NCBI RefSeq assembly: GCF_020150815.1
Contig: NZ_CP083723.1
Location: 620,001 to 684,000 of the forward strand
From: Haloprofundus salilacus
GTDB lineage: Archaea; Halobacteriota; Halobacteria; Halobacteriales; Haloferacaceae
Length of the DNA stretch: 64,000 nucleotides
Reading direction: 5' to 3'
Each line of letters starts with the position of its first letter. Position 1 is the stretch's first letter. Below are positions 35,859 to 43,485 of the stretch, piece by piece. A model generated the notes under the pieces. That model did not search any database. It worked only from the letters and a program-made list of their open reading frames with translations, and was not told where the DNA came from. A program made the translations under genes and the position numbers.

Positions 35859-36455
35859 ATGACTGGGACGAACAGCGGCCGGTTCGATGCTCTCACTGCC
35901 GGTGTAGGCGCGCTCGCCGGGACCGTCGCCTACGTGTTCGGCTACGCGCTGACGTACGCGCTCACGAGTTCGGAGATTCAGAACTCCGCCGCACAGCAAC
36001 TGCTGGAGGTCTTCAGCGGCGAGTCGGCGACGTGGAAAGCCGTCGGCTGGGTGTTCTACAACGCCCACTTCGTCGACGCGGAGATACCGGGTCTGCTCGG
36101 CGCGTCGCGCGCAATCGACTTCATTGCGGAAGTCGAAGCGTTCCCGTCGCTTCTGTACGCGCTCCCGCCGGTGCTGCTCTTTCTCGCCGGGGCAGTCGTC
36201 GCACGGTCGAACGCCGCTGCAAACGCCGCGGGGGGCGCGAAGGCGGGGGCGTCGGTGCTTCTCGGATACTTCGCGCTCTCGGTCGCCGGAGCGTTTCTCT
36301 TCGCGGTTCCCGTCGGCGAGGCGGCGACGGCCGAACCCGACTTCGTCGCTGCCATCCTCGTCGCCGGCGTCGTTTACCCGGCCGTCTTCGGGACGTTCGG
36401 AGGCGTCGTCGCCAGTGTCGTTCAGAGTTCGCGGGCGACCATCTCGCCCCAGTGA
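35859..36455 (+). CDS. Membrane protein, unknown
   Basis: A 198-residue protein I do not recognise firmly; it resembles small haloarchaeal families (DUF7978-like) of unknown role. It has four hydrophobic segments: near residues 15-35, about 95-115, 125-150 and 165-190. Between the first two lies a longer soluble stretch with WKAVGWVFYNAHFVDAEIPG. Its end overlaps the convergent GNAT gene by 34 bases, which is compact but not rare. Start ATG 35859 is clear, with an AT-containing promoter region (AAAGCACTTTTGATGC) upstream at about 35826. No catalytic or binding motif is seen. Confidence 0.75.
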   Translation: MTGTNSGRFDALTAGVGALAGTVAYVFGYALTYALTSSEIQNSAAQQLLEVFSGESATWKAVGWVFYNAHFVDAEIPGLLGASRAIDFIAEVEAFPSLLYALPPVLLFLAGAVVARSNAAANAAGGAKAGASVLLGYFALSVAGAFLFAVPVGEAATAEPDFVAAILVAGVVYPAVFGTFGGVVASVVQSSRATISPQ

Positions 36456-36910
36456 GTGAAGCCGAACCGCTCGTAGAACGTCCGCGCGCGCTCGTTCTCG
36501 CCGTCGACGTCGAGCACCATCCGGTCGAGCGGGAGGTCCTGCGCCCGCGCCGCGTCCAGCGCCGCCTCCAGTAACTCGTCGGCGACGCCGGTTCCGCGGT
36601 GGTCGGGCGCGACGTAGATTTCATTGAGCACGGCCGCGTCCCAGATCATCGACAACGAGGGCGGAAGGACGAACGCGTAGCCGACGAGTTCTCCCTCGTC
36701 GCCCTCGGCGACGTGAACCGCCCGCTCGTCTTCGGCGACGCAGTCGTCGACCCACTCTCGATACCTCTCGCGGTACTTGTCGGTGAGTTTCGCCTCGTAC
36801 GTCTCGAGCTTCTCGTCGCCGCCGGTCCCGTCGCCCAGTCCGAGTTCGAAGGCGCGTTTCAGTCCCCAGAGGGCCTCGTACTCCTCGGCCACGTAGGGTC
36901 GAATCTCCAT
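36422..36910 (-). CDS. GNAT acetyltransferase (RimI-like)
   Basis: A 162-residue N-acetyltransferase. It starts MEIRPYVAEEYEALWGLKRA and shows the GNAT core: EGELVGYAFVLPPS (strand 3), NEIYVAPDHRGTGVADELLE with the acetyl-CoA loop R-G-T-G-V-A, and a C-terminal GENERARTFYERFGFTHWGE motif that is typical of protein alpha-N- or small-molecule acetyltransferases. The length and order are regular. It is a single leftward gene overlapping the 3' end of the membrane-protein gene. Substrate cannot be assigned from sequence. Confidence 0.92.
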   Translation of the reverse strand: MEIRPYVAEEYEALWGLKRAFELGLGDGTGGDEKLETYEAKLTDKYRERYREWVDDCVAEDERAVHVAEGDEGELVGYAFVLPPSLSMIWDAAVLNEIYVAPDHRGTGVADELLEAALDAARAQDLPLDRMVLDVDGENERARTFYERFGFTHWGEMVAREL

Positions 36911-36985
36911 GACGGCGTATCACCGAACGGCGGTATCAGTGGTTCGAAGTCGGGGAATTCGTCTACTTCGCCGATTCGGAGTCTC

Positions 36986-37615
36986 TCACCGAGTTCTCCC
37001 GTTCTCACGGAGGCGCGCACCCACCACGACGACGCTCACGAGCACCAGCATTAACTGCGTTCCCGAGGAGACGACTGGAAACACTCGCTCGACGTTCTTG
37101 GGTTCGGCGCCGGGCGACGGGTCGACGCCCGTCCGGTAGTGGCGCGTCTCCGTCGTCGCCCGCGGTTCCTCGGACGCGAGTTCGACGAACGTCTGGACGA
37201 CGCCGCGCCGATTCGAGAGGTGGAGGTGTCCGTTTATCGAGTAGAACCCGTCGTAGAGCGGGTAGAACGCGTTGATGCCGTTGGTGAACAGGTCGGGAAA
37301 GATGCCGCCGAACGTGAGCGCCGCGAGCGCGGCCCACCCGACTCGGACGCCGCGGCCGCCGAATCGGTCGCGGAGTCGCGAGCGACCCCGAACGCGGGTG
37401 TCGTATAGCAGCGCGCCGCCCAGCAGCGTCGGAAGCAGCAGTGTGTGGAGCAACGAGCGATGCGCGCCTGCGAGGGCGAACCCGAAGAACGTGTCGAGGT
37501 CAGGCACCGCGGCAGCGACGAGAACGACGGCGAGCGCGCGGCGGTCGAACTCGTCGCCGAGGAGTGCGACGCCGACGAGCGCGCCGACGGAGAGATGGAC
37601 GACGGTCGATGGCAC
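36986..37615 (-). CDS. Membrane-bound metal-dependent hydrolase-like protein (DUF457/YdjM)
   Basis: A 209-residue membrane protein of the LexA-regulated YdjM/DUF457 type. The pattern starts with a His near the N-terminus (VPSTVVHLSVGALVGV), then the acidic AAAVPDLDTFFG and AGAHRSLLHTLLLP, the H-x-x-x-D-x-D and H-R motif of putative metal-dependent hydrolases. Four to five spans follow, ending in a final span and a basic tail. An outside loop contains FYSINGHLHLSNRRGVVQTF. Start is GTG 37615 (V-P-S-T-V-V-H): no ATG fits the family start. It faces away from the HTH regulator gene downstream on the other strand. Confidence 0.82.
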   Translation of the reverse strand: MPSTVVHLSVGALVGVALLGDEFDRRALAVVLVAAAVPDLDTFFGFALAGAHRSLLHTLLLPTLLGGALLYDTRVRGRSRLRDRFGGRGVRVGWAALAALTFGGIFPDLFTNGINAFYPLYDGFYSINGHLHLSNRRGVVQTFVELASEEPRATTETRHYRTGVDPSPGAEPKNVERVFPVVSSGTQLMLVLVSVVVVGARLRENGRTR

Positions 37616-37714
37616 GTACTGAGGTCGTACAGCGCGACCATGTACGTTGCGCCGCCGTCGACTGGGGTTTCGGCGTCGCCTCCGGATATCGTCATTCGTC
37701 GAACCCCACTTTCG

Positions 37715-37785
37715 ATAAGCTTTTGCCCGGCCGCCGACCCACACCGCGTATGTGGCAGTCTGCCCCCGGAGGGCCGCGACGGTGA
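37715..37785 (+). promoter_or_regulatory. Promoter and 11-codon upstream ORF before the HTH gene
   Basis: ATAAGCTTTT (37715-37724) lies 26-35 bases before an ATG at 37750. That ATG opens an 11-codon reading frame (MWQSAPGGPRR) ending in TGA at 37783-37785, which overlaps the GTG start of the regulator gene at 37782. This looks like a translationally coupled leader peptide, but the regulator could instead begin at GTG 37752. Confidence 0.45.
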
Positions 37786-38489
37786 CCGAGACACCCAGAG
37801 ACGACCTCGCCCGGCGCATCGCCGGTGAGGTGACGCTCAGCGACGAACCGGGCGCTACGCTCCGGAAGTGGCGCACCGACTTCGACGTCTCCCAGACCGA
37901 ACTGGCGGCGCAGTTGGAGGTGTCGTCGTCGGTCATCTCCGACTACGAGAGCGGCCGCCGCGAGAGTCCGGGCATCGGCGTCATCCGGCGGATGGTCGAC
38001 TCGCTGCTCGACATCGACGAACAGCGCGGCGGGGGCCGGATACGCCAGTACGCCCGCGTGCTCTCGGCGGGGTTCGAGAGCGACATCGTCCATGACCTGC
38101 GCGAGTACTCGACGTCGATACCGCTGAACCGCCTCTACGAGGCGATGGAGGCGACGGAACTCGTCCGCGGCGACGACGACACCGTCAGCGGCCACACCGT
38201 CATCGACAGCATCCAGGCCATCACGCGCCTCTCCTCCGACGAGTTCTACCGCCTCTACGGGCAGAGCACGAACCGCGCGCTGGTGTTCACGGGCGTGACG
38301 CGCGGCGAGTCGCCGCTGGTCGCGATGCGCGTCGTCAATCCGACACCGAACGCCGTCGTCCTCCACGGCGTCAAGCAGGAGGACCTCTGGGAGCACGCCC
38401 CGGCGCTCGCGCGCATCGACGGCTTCTCGCTCGCCGTTTCCACCCGCGACTTAGACGAGATGCTCGACGAGATGCGCGAGTTGCCGTAG
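37782..38489 (+). CDS. Helix-turn-helix transcriptional regulator (COG1709-like)
   Basis: DNA-binding regulator of 235 residues. The N-terminal half has an XRE-type helix-turn-helix: TLRKWRTDFDVSQTELAAQL followed by SSSVISDYESGRRESPGIGV. The C-terminal half (about 90-235) is an archaeal-specific ligand-binding-like domain with GRIRQYARVLSAGFESDIVH and TRLSSDEFYRLYGQSTNRAL. Such two-part proteins are common in archaea as predicted regulators of unknown target. GTG 37782 is the preferred start (V-T-E-T-P-R-D-D-L). The gene is divergent from the DUF457 gene; its own promoter region might carry its operator. No target can be named. Confidence 0.88.
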   Translation: MTETPRDDLARRIAGEVTLSDEPGATLRKWRTDFDVSQTELAAQLEVSSSVISDYESGRRESPGIGVIRRMVDSLLDIDEQRGGGRIRQYARVLSAGFESDIVHDLREYSTSIPLNRLYEAMEATELVRGDDDTVSGHTVIDSIQAITRLSSDEFYRLYGQSTNRALVFTGVTRGESPLVAMRVVNPTPNAVVLHGVKQEDLWEHAPALARIDGFSLAVSTRDLDEMLDEMRELP

Positions 38490-38533
38490 TCGGACTCCTT
38501 CGTCCGTTTTCGCCCGTTATCGCATTCAGTAGT

Positions 38534-38767
38534 TTAGTACCGCCGGCGCGACCCCGTCTCCGCCGGGTTGGTGTCGATATGGTGGACCGACTCCGGGGAG
38601 AGAAAGCGACCGCTCGGGAGTTCGACCCACCCGGTCGCCAGTAGGCGAATCCGCCCCTCGTGCAACACCGTTTCCTGTTCGAAATCGCCGTAGACGACGG
38701 CGTCTCGGTACTCGCGCTCGAACAACTCAGTGAACAGCTCCCACAGCGAACTGGTCGGCACTACCAT
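38534..38767 (-). CDS. Small conserved protein, unknown
   Basis: A 77-residue protein: MVVPTSSLWELFTELFEREY is followed by DAVVYGDFEQETVLHEGRIR and a W-V-E-L-P-S-G-R-F-L-S-P-E-S-V ending. I recognise no named domain; composition and codon use look genuinely coding. The ORF is open further upstream but that part is out-of-frame thioredoxin sequence, so I start at ATG 38767. It lies 70 bases beyond the end of the broken thioredoxin gene in the same direction and could be its partner in an operon. Confidence 0.6.
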   Translation of the reverse strand: MVVPTSSLWELFTELFEREYRDAVVYGDFEQETVLHEGRIRLLATGWVELPSGRFLSPESVHHIDTNPAETGSRRRY

Positions 38768-38837
38768 GCGACGGTGTATAGATGGTTGAACAAAAAGCGT
38801 AGCGCTCACTGCTTCGGTTATCGGAGTGAGGGCCGAT

Positions 38838-39211
38838 TCACTCGGCCGAAATCGCCCGTTCGCTGTGCACCTCGACGAACTCGAGTATCGCGTCCGTCCC
38901 TTGGAACCCCCTCTGCGAGTCGCCCGACGAGCTCGCCATCCTCGAACAGCAGCGTCGGGACGCTCCGCACGTCGAAGCAGTCGATTAGCTCCGAGATCGT
39001 CTCGCGGGTTCACCATTGTGACGGCGATCTCGGTCGCGCGGGCGACGTTGCCGACAACCGGTTCGATGGACTGACAGAGCGTACAGCCCTTCGTGTAGAG
39101 GTCGGCGAGCACGAAGTCTTCCTCGGCCACGAGGCGGTCCAGTTCCTCGCCGGAGGAGAGCCGAATCGGTTTGCGTCGCTGCGCGTCGGTGTCTACGGAG
39201 TCGGCAGTCAC
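38838..39211 (-). pseudogene. Thioredoxin-family protein with two frameshifts
   Basis: A thioredoxin-fold redox protein of about 123 residues that needs two frame corrections. The N-terminus reads MTADSVDTDAQRRKPIRLSS, then FVLADLYTKGCTLCQSIEPV with a C-x-x-C site (C-T-L-C) and TMVNPRDDL. The continuation ELIDCFDVRSVPTLLLF-like (with its cis-Pro motif VPT) is one base on, and after GELVGRLAEG the frame shifts again to FQGTDAILEFVEVHSERAIS. Each is explained by one extra C on the top strand (at 38991-38992, and in CCCCC at 38907-38911). The intact motifs suggest a fresh break or homopolymer sequencing errors. The frame ends at 38838. Confidence 0.85.
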
Positions 39212-39372
39212 GGCTTTCGGTACCGCCGTGCGGTAAAAGCGATTGCGCGGTTCGGTCGACCGGTCGCACGGTTGTTCGGGGAACTCTGAGCGCGCCGCGC
39301 TCCTACCGCCGACCGCTCGGGCTCACCGACTCACCGTCTCGCCGATGCACGGAATCACCGGTTCGCCGCCGC

Positions 39373-39663
39373 TCACCCAAACAGCGACTTGTTTCGGGCG
39401 CTCTGGATGGCGTACGCGGTCCCCAGAATGGCCACGCCGAGGAACACCTCCGTGTAGCCCGGCGGCGTCGGGTTCGGGAGCAGCGACCACGCGAAGATGG
39501 CGAGGCTCACGAGGACGACGAGCCAAATTCGCCACTTGCCGAGGAGGCGTCTGCCGAATCCGGTGTCCCTCGAGTCGTCCTCCAGTCTCCCAGTGCCCGC
39601 GTCGGCGTCGGTATCTGTCTTCCCGGTGTCCGTGTCGGCGTCAGTCTCGTTGTGAATAGACAT
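39373..39663 (-). CDS. Small membrane protein with acidic N-terminus
   Basis: A 96-residue protein with an Asp/Thr-rich polar N-terminal third (ETDADTDTGKTDTDADAGTG), then two hydrophobic segments (KWRIWLVVLVSLAIFAWSLL and GYTEVFLGVAILGTAYAIQS) joined by a LPNPTPPG turn. It therefore should be a two-span membrane protein with the acidic end in the cytoplasm. No family recognised. The ATG at 39663 follows GTCTATTCACAACG, and the frame open upstream is not protein-like. It stands alone between the thioredoxin and HMG-CoA synthase genes, both leftward. Confidence 0.65.
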   Translation of the reverse strand: MSIHNETDADTDTGKTDTDADAGTGRLEDDSRDTGFGRRLLGKWRIWLVVLVSLAIFAWSLLPNPTPPGYTEVFLGVAILGTAYAIQSARNKSLFG

Positions 39664-39761
39664 CTGCTCCCACCACGTGTAAGTACGGGACCGACTCGCA
39701 TAGGCGCGGGGCAGGAATACAAATGGTTTTGAAACGGGTCGAGCAGCCATCCGACTTGCAG

Positions 39762-41099
39762 CTACTCGATGTACTCGTACTTGCGCTCGTTCATCCGGCC
39801 CCATCCGGTGAAGACGAACTCGTCGGACGGCGCGGTGAACTCCTCGACTTCGATCTCTTTCACGTGGTTGTGAACGTCGTGAATCTGCTCGTACTCGCTG
39901 TAACTGAGTTCGTAGCGACGTTCGAGTAGGTCGTCGACGTTGAGCGCGCGAATCTCGTCGAGCCAGCCGTCTTGGACGGTCTCGGCGTGAATTTCAGCCT
40001 GCGCGCCGGAGCCGTACGAGCCAACGAGCAACCGGTCGCCCGACAGGGACCGTCCCGCCTCGGCGGCGTTTTTCAGCGCGCTGACGCGGGCGATGTGGAC
40101 CGACCCGGTGTACCAGTTACCGACCTGCTCGGAGATGGCGAGCGTCGGTTCGATGGCCCCAGCGTACCAGTCGTGGTAACTGTCGGTCTGCTTCAGCGCG
40201 TCCATGTAGTCGCGGATGGCCGCCTCGTACTCGTCCCACGAGCCGAAGTCGGCCTCTCGGGGCTGGCGCCCGATTTCGTCGGCCATCGCGTCCTCGACGT
40301 CGGTGTCGCGGGTCATGTGGCGGTAGCCGAGCAGCGCCGCCTTCCGGACCATCCCGGGGAACGGCGTGTGGAACGGGATGTACTCGAAGTCGTCGGGGTG
40401 GGTGTCGCCCGCGACGCTCTCGTAGTCCTCGAGCGCCTCTCGCATGCGCGCGAGATAAACTTGAACCGAGCGCTTGCCGTCGACGCTCGGGAACTGCTGG
40501 TTCGGTTTGAGGAAGTCGGTCTCGTCGGCGCTGCCGTAGCCCTGCTCGGTGGAGAGTTCGACGAGGTCGGGGTCCTCGGAGATGAGCATCGCGACCGCGC
40601 CTGCGCCCTGCGTCGCTTCGCCGGGGTCGCCGCGTTCGTACAGCGCGGTGTCGGTGGCGATGACGAGCGCCGACCGTCCGCGGTTGCGCCCCGCGCGAAT
40701 CCAGTTGTACGCGTCGTCTAAGCTCTGGGTCCCGGCGATGCAGGCGAACTTTCGCTCGCCTTTGTTCGCGTGGTGGAAGTCGTCCTCGTACAGCTGTTCG
40801 AGACAGCCGGCGATATACGTCGAGACCGGCTTGGAGTTGTCGAAGGAACTCTCGGTCGCGACGTCGATGCGGCCGATGTCGTCGGGCGTGAGGCCGCGCC
40901 GATCCATCAGGCGCTTGGCCGCGTTCGCGCCCATCGTGACGATGTCTTCGTACACGTCGGGGAACGACGAGGCTTCGAGACCGATTCCCTTCGTGTACTT
41001 CTCGGGGTCTTCGCCCTTCACCGGGGCGAACGTACCGGGGAGGTCGAGCACGAGCTTTCCCGTCCAGATTTCGACGGCGTCGATTCCGACTGCGGTCAT
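39762..41099 (-). CDS. mvaS: Hydroxymethylglutaryl-CoA synthase
   Basis: Condenses acetyl-CoA with acetoacetyl-CoA to HMG-CoA, the entry to the mevalonate pathway for archaeal isoprenoid lipids. The 445-residue protein has the thiolase-like fold with its triad: Glu83 in VATESSFDNSKPVSTY, Cys120 in ERKFACIAGTQ and His in EYIPFHTPFPGMVRKAA. The C-terminal region has WYTGSVHIARVSALKNAAEA and LLVGSYGSGAQAEI. All typical features are present. ATG 41099 gives the family's N-terminus (MTAVGIDAVEIW) and is preceded by a TATA box at the leaderless distance. In haloarchaea this gene is usually single copy and essential. Confidence 0.96.
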   Translation of the reverse strand: MTAVGIDAVEIWTGKLVLDLPGTFAPVKGEDPEKYTKGIGLEASSFPDVYEDIVTMGANAAKRLMDRRGLTPDDIGRIDVATESSFDNSKPVSTYIAGCLEQLYEDDFHHANKGERKFACIAGTQSLDDAYNWIRAGRNRGRSALVIATDTALYERGDPGEATQGAGAVAMLISEDPDLVELSTEQGYGSADETDFLKPNQQFPSVDGKRSVQVYLARMREALEDYESVAGDTHPDDFEYIPFHTPFPGMVRKAALLGYRHMTRDTDVEDAMADEIGRQPREADFGSWDEYEAAIRDYMDALKQTDSYHDWYAGAIEPTLAISEQVGNWYTGSVHIARVSALKNAAEAGRSLSGDRLLVGSYGSGAQAEIHAETVQDGWLDEIRALNVDDLLERRYELSYSEYEQIHDVHNHVKEIEVEEFTAPSDEFVFTGWGRMNERKYEYIE

Positions 41100-41120
41100 G
41101 TGTGTGGGATACTGAACGTC

Positions 41121-41128
41121 GGTATATG
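41121..41128 (-). promoter_or_regulatory. TATA box of mvaS
   Basis: Read leftwards, CATATACC lies about 22-30 bases before ATG 41099, as for a leaderless transcript. Confidence 0.6.
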
Positions 41129-41346
41129 GGCCTGTCGATGGGGGGTTCGTCAGATGTCGAACTCTGGACGCTACGGTGAACGTCGTCGACATACTCGGCC
41201 CGTCCGCGAAGTGGAGAGTGACGGTGAGTCCCTCGCCCCGCATATCCACATCGTCACTGGAGTTCACCGTGTCCAGAGACATCTCGTGCTGACCGGCCTC
41301 GTTCCGTCCGCCGTTCTGTTCCTGTAGCTTCCCCACCGCCACCGCG

Positions 41347-42537
41347 TTAACCGCCGCCACCGCCGTTACCGCCGCCTTTTTCGTTGCCTTTCGCCACGGT
41401 TAGCCCGAACGTCGCGTACTCCGCCTCGGCGTCGCCGTATCCGACCTCGACTTCGACGTCCTCGTTCTGCGCAGATTTGTCGGGCGCCTCGTAGACGACG
41501 CGAACGCGGCCCTCGTCGTCGGTCGTCGACCCCTCCGGGAACGTGACCGTTCCGTCGCCGGTCGTCACCTCGGCGTCCACCGACTCGCCGCTCACCGGGT
41601 TCCCAAACCGGTCGCGGACCTCGACGACGAGATTCTGGCTCGTTCCCGCGTCAACCGTCGCGCCGTTCCCTTCCACGTCGGTCACGTACGCGGCCGACTC
41701 CTCGTTCGTGCCCGACCCGACGCCGATCTTCGCCATTCGGAGCGAGTACGTCTGGTCGGCTTCGAGCGTAATCGTCAGGACGCCGTCAGCGACACCGAGA
41801 TCTGTGACGTACTCCTCGTCCTCGAGCAACTCCTGCCACTTCTCCTCGGAGAGTTCCGTCGCGAGCGAGATTCGAATCGGGTCGCCGTCGCTCGTCACCG
41901 TCGTCGTGCGCGTCGAGGCGCTCACCGGTCGCGCGTCCAGCGCCGCGTTCCCTGTGCGCGCTGTCGATACCTTCCCGTCGAGCGCGACGAGCGAGATGCG
42001 CCGTCCGTCCACGAGCGTCTGCTCGCTCTCCGGGAGCGTCGCGCCGTTGCCGAAGCCGTTGTACAGCACCGAGTTCTCGTACACCGTCGTCGGCGGGTTG
42101 CGGTACTCGGTGTACTCCGGGGCGTATTCGAGCGACCGCGTCTCGAACGTACGAACGTCCTCACCTGTCCAGTAGTCGGCGGTCTCTCCGTCGAGCGCTC
42201 TCGCGTTTTCGACGACGATGCCGTCGGCGTCGCTCTCGGTGGTCGAAAGCCGTCCGCTCACGGGCGGCGGGTTGACGAAAAGAACGCGGTTGGGATATCT
42301 GACCCCGAGAGAAATCGATACCGGTCGTGTCGTGTCGGTCGCCGCGCTCCGCAGAATTGCGCTTCTCGTGTCCAGCATGTCCTGCTGGACGCGCTGGTTG
42401 TGGTCGAACTCGACCCGCTCGTTGTCCGCCGGGACGACCTGCGCCTGATACATCGACATCGAGAGTATCAGGATGCCGAACAGGAGGATAGAGCCTACCT
42501 GAACGGTGACTGCGCGTCGGTCGTCCCGAAAGTTCAT
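41347..42537 (-). CDS. Pilin-like secreted protein with Ig-like domain
   Basis: A 396-residue surface protein. Residues 1-35 are a class III-like signal/anchor: basic MNFRDDRRA, then VTVQVGSILLFGILILSMSM, as in archaeal type IV pilin-like proteins (DUF7289 type). The middle part (about 40-275) is a beta-rich body of unknown fold. Residues 285-385 resemble a bacterial Ig-like (Big_1) domain: NLVVEVRDRFGNPVSGESVD and DDEGRVRVVYEAPDKSAQNE. The tail is polyglycine-rich. It probably lies in the cell envelope. A leftward gene with ATG 42537; the DUF2150 gene lies just upstream. It could also be a secreted adhesin not assembled into a pilus. Confidence 0.78.
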   Translation of the reverse strand: MNFRDDRRAVTVQVGSILLFGILILSMSMYQAQVVPADNERVEFDHNQRVQQDMLDTRSAILRSAATDTTRPVSISLGVRYPNRVLFVNPPPVSGRLSTTESDADGIVVENARALDGETADYWTGEDVRTFETRSLEYAPEYTEYRNPPTTVYENSVLYNGFGNGATLPESEQTLVDGRRISLVALDGKVSTARTGNAALDARPVSASTRTTTVTSDGDPIRISLATELSEEKWQELLEDEEYVTDLGVADGVLTITLEADQTYSLRMAKIGVGSGTNEESAAYVTDVEGNGATVDAGTSQNLVVEVRDRFGNPVSGESVDAEVTTGDGTVTFPEGSTTDDEGRVRVVYEAPDKSAQNEDVEVEVGYGDAEAEYATFGLTVAKGNEKGGGNGGGGG

Positions 42538-42601
42538 GGACGGGACAAGTCGTGGAGACAGTAAAGGTTACTGCTCCGAAGACTTTCAGTACGTCGGACG
42601 G

Positions 42602-43180
42602 TTACTCGTCGTCTTCGACGACTTCGGGGTCGCTCATCGCGCTCTGGAGACTGTCGAGACCGTTGACCCACTCGGAAACGAGACCGTACTCCAGTTCCTC
42701 GGCGACCGACATGTCGAGGTCGGCGCCGTCGATGACGTGCGTGCCCGCCTGAACGAGATACCCCAGCGCGGCGTCCAAATCGTCCTCCGCCTCAGCGTCG
42801 GCGGCGGCGTGGACGTACTCGTCGACGGGCGCGTCGCCGACGGTGCCGCCGTTGACGTACTCCTCGGCGGCGTAGAAGACGCAGACGAGACTCGTCTGGA
42901 CGCCGTCGATAAGCATGAGTTTCTCCTCGTCCTCGAGCGACGGTTCGGCGAGGACGATGTCGCGAATCTTTGCGATTTCGTCGAGCGCTCGCTCCTCTTC
43001 GAGGGCGTCGTCCTCGTAGGCGGAGACGACTTTTGCGACGGCGATAGCCGCGTCGTCCTGCAGGTTCAACAGCAGGCGCGCAGAGTCCTCGTTTTCCGGG
43101 TCCAACTCCTCCTCTTCGACGCGGGTGAGCCAGTTCTGCCAGCGTTCCTCCGTGTAGAACGTTTCCTCGGGGTCAACCAT
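42602..43180 (-). CDS. DUF2150 family protein
   Basis: A 192-residue soluble, very acidic helical protein: ERWQNWLTRVEEEELDPENE, then LLLNLQDDAAIAVAKVVSAY and DGVQTSLVCVFYAAEEYVNG, which match the archaeal DUF2150 family. Function is unknown. The stretch of alternating charged helices suggests a helical bundle. Start ATG 43180 has a TATA-like element (top-strand 43203-43213) about 25-30 bases upstream, but there is also a distal TATA and a set of dyads in the region behind it. The pilin-like gene begins 64 bases after its stop. Confidence 0.85.
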   Translation of the reverse strand: MVDPEETFYTEERWQNWLTRVEEEELDPENEDSARLLLNLQDDAAIAVAKVVSAYEDDALEEERALDEIAKIRDIVLAEPSLEDEEKLMLIDGVQTSLVCVFYAAEEYVNGGTVGDAPVDEYVHAAADAEAEDDLDAALGYLVQAGTHVIDGADLDMSVAEELEYGLVSEWVNGLDSLQSAMSDPEVVEDDE

Positions 43181-43485
43181 ATCTCACCCGAACGCTGCAG
43201 TACTCAAATGCCTTTCTTCTCAGCGGACGCAACGTGTGAACCCCTCACCCGGTGGGTGACCGTCGGCGAATTTCGCCGACTGGACGGCGTCTGACGCGCC
43301 GCTCCGCCCACAGAGTATTAAATATAGTGACATTTTCGTCTGAACGCAGCGTTCCCGTGCCGGTCTCACTCCACACCTCGCTTCGTTACTCCCCGGCACG
43401 TCTCGTCACTCCCGGCGCGCTTTGTTGGTCACGCCGCGCTTCATCAGTCCCGCCACGCCGCGTCAGTTCCCCGTTCGGCGTCGCG
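43181..43485. other. Intergenic region with a cluster of perfect dyads
   Basis: The gap between the DUF2150 start and the end of the TatD-like gene has no convincing ORF but shows repeated symmetry. TCACCC/GGGTGA lies at 43245-43259 with a 3-base spacer. GTCGGCGAA/TTCGCCGAC is a 19-base perfect dyad at 43262-43280. GCGTC/GACGC is at 43287-43297 and GAACGC/GCGTTC at 43342-43354. A TATA box ATTAAATATAG lies at 43317-43327. Read leftwards, this suggests a structured RNA leader for the DUF2150 gene or a small RNA. Confidence 0.6.

Noticed and set aside
38534-39211. One 225-residue protein across thioredoxin and the following gene
   Set aside because: The middle (about residues 75-140) is out-of-frame sequence: the true thioredoxin reading appears in other frames, and a separate small protein starts at ATG 38767.
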